In this document: in pieces, positions 33,082 to 40,446 of the stretch
Layout of the letters: every line of letters starts with the position of its first letter
Position numbering within the stretch: position 1 is the stretch's first letter
From: Streptomyces tibetensis
GTDB lineage: Bacteria > Actinomycetota > Actinomycetes > Streptomycetales > Streptomycetaceae
Assembly: GCF_007655005.1 (NCBI RefSeq)
Contig: NZ_SZVW01000018.1
Location: 62,001-126,000 of the forward strand
Direction: 5' to 3'
Length of the DNA stretch: 64,000 bases
Program-made: the position numbers and the translations under genes
The notes under the pieces: generated by a model
Seen by the model: only the letters and a program-made list of their open reading frames with translations
The model's database searches: none
What the model was told of the DNA's origin: nothing

Positions 33082-33822
33082 ATGACGAACCCCGACACCA
33101 CGTCATCCATCCGTCTCGACGACCTCATCGCGGCCATCAAGAAGGTCCACGAGGAGCCGCTCGACCAGCTCCAGGACGCGGTGATCGCCGCGGACCACCT
33201 GGGCGACGTGGCCGACCACCTGATCGGCCACTTCGTCGACCAGGCCCGGCGCTCCGGCGCCTCCTGGACCGACATCGGCAAGAGCATGGGCGTCACCCGG
33301 CAGGCCGCGCAGAAGCGGTTCGTGCCCAAGGAGTCGGCCGATCTCGACCCGAGCCAGGGCTTCAACCGGTACACGCCGCGCGCCCGCAGCGTGGTCATGG
33401 CGGCGCACAACGCGTCCAAGGCCGCGCACAACGCCGAGGGTCTGCCCGAACACCTCGTCCTCGGACTGCTGGCCGAACCGGAGGGACTCGCCGCGAAGGC
33501 GATCGTCGAGCAGGGGGTCTCGCTCGACGCGGTCCGCGCGGCGGCCACGGCGGCGCTCCCGCAGGCCGTCGAGGACGCCCCGGAACTCGTGCCGTACGGC
33601 CCGGCCGCCAAGAAGGTCCTGGAACTCACCTTCCGCGAGGCCCTGCGCCTCGGCCACAACTACATCGGCACCGAGCACATCCTGCTCGCCCTGCTGGAGC
33701 ACGAGAACGGCCAGGGGGTCCTCAGCGGCCTGGGCATCGGCAAGGAGCGGACCGAGCAGTACGTGGCCAGGGTGCTGGAGAAGATCGCGCAGGCACAGGA
33801 GAACGTGCTGGACGAGTCCTGA
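33082..33822 (+). CDS. HTH plus Clp-N domain regulatory protein
   Basis: A 246-residue protein. Residues ~61-80 (SWTDIGKSMGVTRQAAQKRF) form a sigma-like helix-turn-helix; residues ~98-240 are a ClpA/ClpC N-domain with two copies of the repeat (FNRYTPRARSVVMAAHNASKAAHN...LPEHLVLGLLAEPEGLAAKAIVEQG and LELTFREALRLGHNYIGTEHILLALLEHENGQGVLSGLG). There is no AAA+ ATPase. Clp N-domains bind adaptors or misfolded and arginine-phosphorylated proteins, so this may be a DNA-binding sensor of protein state; that is inference. There is no ribosome site, and the upstream dyads suggest autoregulation. Confidence 0.87.
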   Translation: MTNPDTTSSIRLDDLIAAIKKVHEEPLDQLQDAVIAADHLGDVADHLIGHFVDQARRSGASWTDIGKSMGVTRQAAQKRFVPKESADLDPSQGFNRYTPRARSVVMAAHNASKAAHNAEGLPEHLVLGLLAEPEGLAAKAIVEQGVSLDAVRAAATAALPQAVEDAPELVPYGPAAKKVLELTFREALRLGHNYIGTEHILLALLEHENGQGVLSGLGIGKERTEQYVARVLEKIAQAQENVLDES

Positions 33823-33836
33823 CCCTGGTCGGCGGC

Positions 33837-33865
33837 GACAGGGGGCGTTGTCAGACCCCCCTGTC
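33837..33865. terminator. hairpin between Clp-N gene and family-A polymerase
   Basis: GACAGGGGG (33837-33845) pairs with CCCCCTGTC (33857-33865), loop of 11 nt, 14 nt after the Clp-N stop and 11 nt before the next ATG. Terminator is the simplest reading. Confidence 0.6.
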
Positions 33866-33876
33866 ACACTCACCGC

Positions 33877-35568
33877 ATGGCCGACCGATGGGCGCTCGCC
33901 CCGGCCGAGGACGGTGGCGTGGACGTCGCCCCCCTCGGCCCCGACGGGCTGCCCGCCGGACCGGTGCGGCGGGAGGCGGATCCCGCCGAGGCCGTGCGGA
34001 GCCGTCCCGGCGTCACGCGGTGGGTGTGGCGGTCCACCGCCGAGGTCTACCCGCGCCTGCTCGTCACGGGGGTGCGAGTCGAGCGGTGCTACGACATCGA
34101 GGCCGCCGAGACGCTCCTCCTCGGCCACGAGGGGCGGTACGGGGAACCACGCTCGGCCGCGGCCGCCCTGGCCCGGCTGCGCGGCGGCCCCGTACCGCCC
34201 GATCCGCCGCAGCGGTCCGCGGAACCGGGATCCCAGTCGTCCCTGTTCGAGCCTCAGGGCGTCCACCTGCCCCTGGCGGACCTCCTCGCGGTGTACGCCG
34301 AGCAGCAGCGGCGGCACGACAGCGCCGAGCACCCCGACCGCATGCGGCTGCTCACGGCCGCCGAGTCGGCGGGCATGCTGGTGGCGGCCGAGATGAACCG
34401 CGCCGGGCTGCCCTGGAGCGCCGAGGTGCACCGCACGCTTCTGCACGACCTGCTGGGCGAGCGGTACGCGGGCGGCGGCGAGCCCCGCCGGCTGGCCGAA
34501 CTGGCCGAGGAGGTGTCCACCGCGTTCGGCCGCCGGGTCCGCCCCGACCTGCCCGCCGACGTGGTCAAGGCCTTCGCGCAGGCCGGCATCAAGGTCTCCT
34601 CGACCCGTAGGTGGGAGATCGAGACGGTCGACCATCCGGCCGTGAAACCCCTCCTGGAGTACAAGAAGCTGTACCGCATCTGGGTCGCCCACGGCTGGTC
34701 GTGGCTGCAGGACTGGGTCCGCGAGGGCCGCTTCCGGCCCGAGTTCCTCGCGGCCGGGACGGTGACCGGCCGCTGGGTCACCAACGGCGGGGGCGGGCTC
34801 CAGATCCCGAAGGTGATCCGGCGGGCCGTGGTCGCCGACCCCGGCTGGCGGCTCGTCGTCGCCGACGCCGACCAGATGGAACCGCGCGTCCTCGCCGCGA
34901 TCTCCCGCGACCCGGGCCTGATGGAAGTGGCCGGGCGGGAGAGCGACCTCTACCAGTCGGTCTCCGACCGGGCCTTCTCCGGCGACCGCTCCCAGGCCAA
35001 ACTCGCCGTGCTCGGCGCGGTCTACGGCCAGACCTCCGGCGACGGCCTGAAGAACCTCGCGGCACTCAGACGCCGCTTCCCCAGAGCCGTGGCCTACGTC
35101 GACGACGCGGCCCGGGCCGGTGAGGAGGGCCGGCTCGTGCGGACCTGGCTCGGCCGGACCTGTCCGCCGGCCGCCCGGGGGACGGACGACGCGACCGAGG
35201 AAGCGGGCATCCCGGCCGCCGAGGCGGACCAGTCCGACGACAGCGCCGCGTGGGTGCCCGGCTACGCCTCCACCAACGCCCGCGCCCGCGGCCGCTTCGC
35301 CCGCAACTTCGTCGTCCAGGGCAGCGCCGCCGACTGGGCGCTGCTGCTGCTCGCCGCGCTGCGCAGGACCTGCGCCGAGCTGGCGGCCGAGCTGGTCTTC
35401 TTCCAGCACGACGAGGTGATCGTGCACTGTCCCGCGGAGGAGGCCGAGGCGGTCGTGGCGGCGATCCGCGAGGCGGCGGCCCTGGCCGGGCGGCTGACCT
35501 TCGGTCAGACACCGGTGCGGTTCCCGTTCACGACGGCCGTGGTGGAGTGCTACGCCGACGCCAAGTGA
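33877..35568 (+). CDS. family-A DNA polymerase (PolI-like, no 5' nuclease)
   Basis: A 563-residue protein with polymerase A motifs: motif A VVADADQMEPRVLAAIS, motif B-like RSQAKLAVLGAVYGQTSGDGL, and motif C LVFFQHDEVIVHCP with the HDE triad. The N-terminal ~200 residues correspond to a 3'-5' exonuclease-like domain but show no clear DxE/HxxxYD set, so proofreading is doubtful. No 5' nuclease domain exists. This is the second, short PolI-like polymerase seen in Streptomyces, probably for repair; it is not the main PolA. Its 3' end overlaps the SARP gene's 3' end by 19 nt. Confidence 0.9.
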   Translation: MADRWALAPAEDGGVDVAPLGPDGLPAGPVRREADPAEAVRSRPGVTRWVWRSTAEVYPRLLVTGVRVERCYDIEAAETLLLGHEGRYGEPRSAAAALARLRGGPVPPDPPQRSAEPGSQSSLFEPQGVHLPLADLLAVYAEQQRRHDSAEHPDRMRLLTAAESAGMLVAAEMNRAGLPWSAEVHRTLLHDLLGERYAGGGEPRRLAELAEEVSTAFGRRVRPDLPADVVKAFAQAGIKVSSTRRWEIETVDHPAVKPLLEYKKLYRIWVAHGWSWLQDWVREGRFRPEFLAAGTVTGRWVTNGGGGLQIPKVIRRAVVADPGWRLVVADADQMEPRVLAAISRDPGLMEVAGRESDLYQSVSDRAFSGDRSQAKLAVLGAVYGQTSGDGLKNLAALRRRFPRAVAYVDDAARAGEEGRLVRTWLGRTCPPAARGTDDATEEAGIPAAEADQSDDSAAWVPGYASTNARARGRFARNFVVQGSAADWALLLLAALRRTCAELAAELVFFQHDEVIVHCPAEEAEAVVAAIREAAALAGRLTFGQTPVRFPFTTAVVECYADAK

Positions 35569-37862
35569 CCATCGGGGACGCCCGGAGCTCGCGCGGCGCG
35601 ACCATCGGGGACGCCCGGAGGTCGCGCGGCGCCGTGGCGCCGGCTGCCGGCCCGTGGTCCGCCAGGAGGGATGTCGTCCCGGTCGCGGCCGGGTCCCACG
35701 GTCGCGGCGAGGATCTGCTCGGCGACAGCCGCGTACCACCGCAGCGCCGTGCCGGCGGTGTCGGCGGCGCCCCGCTCCCCGGCCCGTTCACGGGCGAAGT
35801 CGCGCACCAGGACGTGCGGCACGTAGCGGCCGTACGTCGTCTCCTCCAGCAGGGCCACGTCGACGAGGCGGTCGAGGGCCGCCTCGGTGCGGGGTTCGCC
35901 GATGCCGGTGAGACGGGCGAGAAGGGGGACGCCGTAGGTGGGCAGGTCGAGCGTGCCGATACCGCGCAGGGTGCGGGCCGCGTCCCGGTCGGCCTCGTGC
36001 TCAGAGGCGGCGAGTGCGTCGTAGGCGACGGCCAGGGAGCGGCGGACGCTCAGGTCGTCGTACTCCAGGTGGCACAACCGCCTCTCGGCGGTGGCGAGTT
36101 GCCCGGCGAGCATCTCGGGCGTCAGAGCCCGGCGGGCGGCGAGCCGCGCGGCCAGGACCCGCAGGGCCAGCGGAAGCCGGCCGGTGAGCTCGACGAGGAG
36201 CCGGGCGGCGTCCGTGCCGTCCAGGCCGTCGCGGCCCGAGGCGCAGCGCAGGAGTTCGGCGCCCTCCTCGTCCGACAGCGGGGCCAGCGGGAACCGGACC
36301 GCGCCGTCGAGGGCGGTCAGCGGCGAACGGCTGGTGACGATCACCGCACAGCCGCCACCGCCCGGCAGCAGCGGCCGTACCTGCCCGGCGCTCGCGGCGT
36401 CGTCCAGCACCAGCAGCGTGCGGGTCGGCGCGAGCAGCGACCGGAGCAACGCGGCGGCGGCGGCCGGCTGCTCGGGGATGCGGCAGGGCTCGGTGCCGAG
36501 GTCGCGCAGCAGCGCGGTGAGCGCCTGAGCGGGAGTGAGAGGCGTCATGCCCGGGGTGGCACCGTGCAGATCGAGGTGCAACTGCCCATCGGGGAAACGT
36601 TCCGCCACCTGGTGGGCGACCTGCAGGGCAAGCGCGGTCTTCCCGACGCCGGCCATGCCGCTGATGACGGCGACGGGGTGAGGGCCGGGTGCCGTGAGCG
36701 CGCGGTGCAGGGAGTCGCGTACGGCACTGCGACCGACGAAAGGGGTCGGAGCCAGGGGCAGTTGGGCGGGGGGAGGCACCGGCCTGCTCGGGTCAGTGGG
36801 CGGCGCGGGGGGAGGCACGGGCCTGCCCGGGTCATTGGGTGACGCGAGGGGAGGCACCGACCCGCTCACTTCACCGGGCGACGCCAGGGGAGGCACCGGC
36901 CTGCCCGGGTCATTGGGTGACGCGGGGGGAGGCACCGGCCCGCCTGATTCACCGGGTGACCCGACGTGAGGCACCGGCCCACCCTGGACACCGGGTGACC
37001 CGACGTGAGGCACCGGCCCACCCTGGACACCGGGTGACGTCCCGCCGACCGGACACGTCGGCACTCTGCCGCTGTCACCCGGCTCCGCCGCACCACCGTC
37101 GCCGACGGCCCCCCGCAGCACCTCGACATGCGCTTCCCGCACCCCGGCCCCCGGTTCGATGCCGAGCCGGCCGACGAGGCGAGTCCGCAGGTCCCGGTGG
37201 ACGGCCAGGGCCTCGGCCTGACGGCCGGTGCGGTGCAGGGCGAGCATCAGCTGCCGGTGGTAGACCTCCCGCAGCGGATACTCCGCGGTCAGCGCCGCCA
37301 GCTCCGGCACCAGCTCGTGCAGCCGCGGTCCGCCCAGCGCCAGCTCGGCGTCGTGGCGCCACTCCAGCAGCAACAGCCGGGCCTCGCACAGCCGCTGCGC
37401 GAAGGCGTAGCCGCCCACCTCGGGCGGCAGCCCGGCGAGCGGCGCACCCCGCCACAGCCCGAGCGCGGCCGCGCACTCGCGCACGACCCGCTCCCACGCC
37501 TGGCCTGTGTGCGCGGCACGCGCGGCGGTGACGTGTCCGTCGAAGACGTGGACGTCCAGCTCGCCCGCGTCGAGCCGCAGCACATACCCGGACGGCACCG
37601 TGCGCAGCCGTCCGGGGTCGTCGAGCAGCCGCCGCAGCCGGGCGATGTGATTGTGCAGCGAGGCCCGGGCGGAAACGGGCGGCGCCCCGCCCCACAGCGC
37701 GTCCTCCAGCGCTTCGGCGGGGACGACCCGTCCGGCGTCGAGGAGCAACGTGGCCAGCAGGGCACGGGACTTCGCGCTTGCGACAGGCATGGCGTCACTC
37801 CGGGGCCCGCCTTGATCCTCGCGGAACAACACCGGTGGGCCCAACAGCCCGAACCGCATCAT
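35550..37862 (-). CDS. SARP/AfsR-type regulator with NB-ARC ATPase
   Basis: A 770-residue regulator. Residues 1-107 are a winged-helix OmpR-like DNA-binding domain (MMRFGLLGPPVLF ... SARASLHNHIARLRRLLDDPGRLRTVPSGYVLRL), ~110-250 the BTAD domain, 281-365 a Pro-rich linker of seven 13-residue repeats (e.g. GRPVPPLASPGEV), and from ~370 an NB-ARC ATPase with P-loop GMAGVGKT (402-409), RTLLVLDDAASAGQVRPLLPGGGGCAVIVTSR and LPLALRVLAARLAAR. TPR repeats, present in full AfsR proteins, are missing. ATG 37862 chosen as MMRFGLLG is the usual N-terminus. The C-terminal ~20 residues come from a 33-bp tandem repeat. Target genes unknown. Confidence 0.9.
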   Translation of the reverse strand: MMRFGLLGPPVLFREDQGGPRSDAMPVASAKSRALLATLLLDAGRVVPAEALEDALWGGAPPVSARASLHNHIARLRRLLDDPGRLRTVPSGYVLRLDAGELDVHVFDGHVTAARAAHTGQAWERVVRECAAALGLWRGAPLAGLPPEVGGYAFAQRLCEARLLLLEWRHDAELALGGPRLHELVPELAALTAEYPLREVYHRQLMLALHRTGRQAEALAVHRDLRTRLVGRLGIEPGAGVREAHVEVLRGAVGDGGAAEPGDSGRVPTCPVGGTSPGVQGGPVPHVGSPGVQGGPVPHVGSPGESGGPVPPPASPNDPGRPVPPLASPGEVSGSVPPLASPNDPGRPVPPPAPPTDPSRPVPPPAQLPLAPTPFVGRSAVRDSLHRALTAPGPHPVAVISGMAGVGKTALALQVAHQVAERFPDGQLHLDLHGATPGMTPLTPAQALTALLRDLGTEPCRIPEQPAAAAALLRSLLAPTRTLLVLDDAASAGQVRPLLPGGGGCAVIVTSRSPLTALDGAVRFPLAPLSDEEGAELLRCASGRDGLDGTDAARLLVELTGRLPLALRVLAARLAARRALTPEMLAGQLATAERRLCHLEYDDLSVRRSLAVAYDALAASEHEADRDAARTLRGIGTLDLPTYGVPLLARLTGIGEPRTEAALDRLVDVALLEETTYGRYVPHVLVRDFARERAGERGAADTAGTALRWYAAVAEQILAATVGPGRDRDDIPPGGPRAGSRRHGAARPPGVPDGRAARAPGVPDGHLASA
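35567..35632. repeat. 33-bp tandem duplication at the SARP 3' end
   Basis: Copies 35567-35599 and 35600-35632 differ at one base (GACCATCGGGGACGCCCGGA start). They encode 11-residue units (APGVPDG) near the SARP C-terminus and begin on the polymerase stop. Confidence 0.9.
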
Positions 37863-38234
37863 CGCGCCACTACCCCCCGTGCACCCCGCCGTGGCGGGTT
37901 TCCACCCCTGAGCGACGGATTTCCGCCACCCGGCCTCACCTGCCGCGTCGGGATCAGCCGATGTCCTGGCCGTCCTCGGCCCCGGTTCGGCGACTTCCGG
38001 CCGATCGGCGGACGACCCAACGGCGAAGCGTTGGCCACATGTTAGCGATCCGTTGGCAAAGCCTGATGTGATCACTACATCGGATCTGGCCCGGCGGTGC
38101 GCGCGTCTGGACGCGCAACTCGGGGGAGTGTCGCCGCCGCGGCCGGGTCCGGGTCCCGGTCGGCGAGGTGAACGGCCGGGACCCTCTCCATCTCTCCGGC
38201 GCGGCATGTTCCGCGGCAAGGCGGACTCCGCCGA
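37863..38234. promoter_or_regulatory. SARP upstream region with 22-bp-spaced heptamers
   Basis: No gene is evident in these 372 nt. The heptamer CGTTGGC occurs at 38029-38035 and 38051-38057, exactly 22 bp (two helical turns) apart, a spacing compatible with SARP binding, about 170 nt upstream of the SARP start. GATGT-N7-ACATC (38064-38080) is a separate small dyad. Function is inferred only. Confidence 0.4.
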
Positions 38235-38367
38235 CGCGTCAGATCACAGGCGGCACGCCAAACGACGGGCCTCACGTCAGATCACGGGCGGCACGCCAAA
38301 TGACGGGCGACACGCCAGATCACAGGCGGCACGTCAGATCACGGATGGCACGTCAGATGACGGGTGG
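38235..38367. repeat. seven tandem 19-bp repeats at the glycosyltransferase 3' end
   Basis: Seven contiguous units of 19 bp, consensus CACGTCAGATCACGGGCGG, unit starts 38235, 38254, 38273, 38292, 38311, 38330 and 38349. The glycosyltransferase stop (38353-38355) is in the gene-proximal unit, the other six are downstream. No spacers, so not a CRISPR array. Confidence 0.93.
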
Positions 38368-39246
38368 CCGTCCCAGCCGGGTCAGCCGCCACACCGTCCG
38401 CCACCGCATGGGCCGCCGCTCCCCCGCCGGCTCCCGTACGCCCTCCACGAATCCGCCGAACCACGCCCGCAGCCCGGCGCCCGAACGGTTCCGGGCGAGG
38501 GTGAGCAGCACCCACACGCCCAGATGGACGGGGACGAGCGGGAGCGGCAGCCGGCGCCGGGCCAGCCAGACCCGGTTGCGGGCGTTCACCCGGTAGTAGA
38601 TGGCGTGCCGGGCGGGCGAGGTCTTGGGGTGCCGGAGCAGCAGCTCAGGCGCGTACAGGATCCGCCACCCCGCATCCACGGCCCGCCACGCGAGGTCGGT
38701 CTCCTCGTGCGCGAAGAAGAACTCGGCGGGCCAGTCGCCGACCTCGTCGAGCATCGCCATCCGCAGCCCGTGTCCGCCGCCGAGGAAACCGGTGACGTAA
38801 CCACCCCGGTGGGGGTCCGAGTTGCCGAGGCGGGGCACGTGCCGCTGCTGCGTCTCGCCGAGTTCGTCGGCGATGCGGAAGCCGACGATGCCGAGCCGAT
38901 CGTCGGCGGCGTACAGGTCCCGCACGCGGCGCAGCACGTCGGGGTCGACGAGCAGTCCGTCGTCGTCCAGATCCACCACGACGTCGATGTCGCCGAACTC
39001 CCGCAGCCGCGCCAGGGCGGCGTTGCGCCCGCCGGGACAGCCGACGTTCTCGTCGAGCTCGACGGTGGTGACCTCGCCGGGCAGCGAAAGTCTTTGGGCG
39101 AAGTCGGGCAGCGGGCAGCCGTTGCCGACGACGACGATCCGCTCGGGCGGCACGTCCTGTTTGGCCACGGACTCCAGCAGGGCGTCGACCTCGTCGGGCC
39201 GGTTGCCCATCGTCACCACGGCGACGGCGATCCTGGGCGCCCCCAT
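38353..39246 (-). CDS. family 2 glycosyltransferase
   Basis: A 297-residue GT-A protein: IAVAVVTMGNRPDEVDALLESVAKQ, the DxD-like VVVDLDDDGLLVDPDVL, the ENVGCPGGRNAALA sugar-nucleotide segment, GYVTGFLGGGHGLRMAML and FFFAHEETDLAWRAVDAGW with the acceptor ED. A C-terminal hydrophobic patch (LPLVPVHLGVWVLLTLA) may bind the membrane. Resembles rhamnosyl/galactosyl transferases of surface polysaccharides; acceptor unknown. Diverges from the AraC gene. Confidence 0.92.
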   Translation of the reverse strand: MGAPRIAVAVVTMGNRPDEVDALLESVAKQDVPPERIVVVGNGCPLPDFAQRLSLPGEVTTVELDENVGCPGGRNAALARLREFGDIDVVVDLDDDGLLVDPDVLRRVRDLYAADDRLGIVGFRIADELGETQQRHVPRLGNSDPHRGGYVTGFLGGGHGLRMAMLDEVGDWPAEFFFAHEETDLAWRAVDAGWRILYAPELLLRHPKTSPARHAIYYRVNARNRVWLARRRLPLPLVPVHLGVWVLLTLARNRSGAGLRAWFGGFVEGVREPAGERRPMRWRTVWRLTRLGRPPVI

Positions 39247-39452
39247 GTCCTCACCTCGTACCGGTCGGCAGCTGACTGATTGACGGGCGATGCTAGCCGT
39301 TCACGGTAGGGACGTCTTAAGGACGCCTGCCGGACAGCGGTTCCCCTACGCCGTTCGGCGCAGGCGGCACCCGACCGGAACGGGCACAGGATGTCGGGTG
39401 CGGCAGGGCACGCGCTGCCTAGCGTGAGGGCACGAAAGGAAGGGGACCGGAC

Positions 39453-40334
39453 GTGCTGGACCGGCTCAACCAGGCGATGGACCGGATCGAACGCGACCTC
39501 CGCCACACCGTCGACGCGGCGGACCTGGCGCGTACGGCATGCACCTCGGAGTACCACCTGCGCCGCATGTTCTCGGCCCTGGCCGGCATGCCGCTGTCGG
39601 AGTACATCCGCCGCCGCCGGCTGACGGTCGCGGGCGCGGAGGTGCTGGCGGGAGACGTCACGCTCCTGGAGATCGCTGTCCGCTACGGCTACGGCTCCGG
39701 CGAGGCGTTCGCCCGGGCGTTCCGCGCGATGCACGGCGTGGGCCCGGGCGAGGCCCGGCGCACCGGCGCCGCGCTCGTCTCCCAGCCCCGGTTGGCCTTC
39801 CGCCTCACCGTCGAAGGGAGCAGCAGCATGCACTACCGCGTCATGGACCGCCCGGCCTTCACCGTCACGGGCTTCAAGACCCGAGTCCCCCTGATCCACT
39901 CCGGCCCGAACCAGGCGATCATCGACTTCGTCCGGGGCCTCGACAAGCCCGCCGTGGATCAGCTGGAGAAACTGTCCGACCAGGAGCCGCAGGGCCTCGT
40001 CGCGGTCTGCGACGACCTGGATCCGAGCCGCGCCCAGGGCACGGAACTCGACTACTACCACGCCGTGATCACCTCGAACCCGGTTCCGACGCCGGCTCCC
40101 GAGGGCACCACCACCCTCCCGGTACCGCCGGGCACCTGGGCGGTCTTCACCACCTCGGGGCCCGCCCCGCAGGCCATCCAGCGTCTCTGGCACGACGCGT
40201 ACACCGAGTGGTTCCCGTCCAACCCCTACCGCACCCGCCCCGGCCCGGAGATTTTCCGCACCCGCCTGTCCGCCGACGGCACGGAGGCGGACGCCGAGCT
40301 GTGGCTGCCGGTCGAACGGGAAACCACCCGCTGA
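39453..40334 (+). CDS. AraC-family regulator with GyrI-like ligand domain
   Basis: A 293-residue protein: two helix-turn-helix units (VDAADLARTACTSEYHLRRMFSALAGMPLSEYIRRRRLTVAGAEVLAGDVTLLEIAVRYGYGSGEAFARAFRAMHGVGPGEAR, ~20-108) followed by a GyrI/Rob-like effector domain (MHYRVMDRPAFTVTGFKTRVP ... TFTTSG-like strands to LWLPVE). Such fusions sense small hydrophobic or cationic compounds. GTG 39453 follows GGAAGGGG. Followed by a strong terminator. Confidence 0.92.
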   Translation: MLDRLNQAMDRIERDLRHTVDAADLARTACTSEYHLRRMFSALAGMPLSEYIRRRRLTVAGAEVLAGDVTLLEIAVRYGYGSGEAFARAFRAMHGVGPGEARRTGAALVSQPRLAFRLTVEGSSSMHYRVMDRPAFTVTGFKTRVPLIHSGPNQAIIDFVRGLDKPAVDQLEKLSDQEPQGLVAVCDDLDPSRAQGTELDYYHAVITSNPVPTPAPEGTTTLPVPPGTWAVFTTSGPAPQAIQRLWHDAYTEWFPSNPYRTRPGPEIFRTRLSADGTEADAELWLPVERETTR

Positions 40335-40343
40335 AACACGGAA

Positions 40344-40378
40344 GAACCCCGGGCCGGATTCCGTCCGGCCCGGGGTTC
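40344..40378. terminator. strong bidirectional terminator after the AraC gene
   Basis: A perfect 15-bp stem, GAACCCCGGGCCGGA (40344-40358) and its complement (40364-40378), around the loop TTCCG. It lies 9 nt after the AraC stop and 68 nt from the convergent phosphatase gene. Confidence 0.85.
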
Positions 40379-40446
40379 CAGAGCCTCGCGGTCGCATCGG
40401 ATCCCTTCTCGCGCACACCGTGGACAACGCCACCGGAGAGGGGCTC

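Noticed and set aside
38235..38367. CRISPR array
   Set aside because: Units are contiguous 19-bp repeats without spacers, and there are no cas genes.
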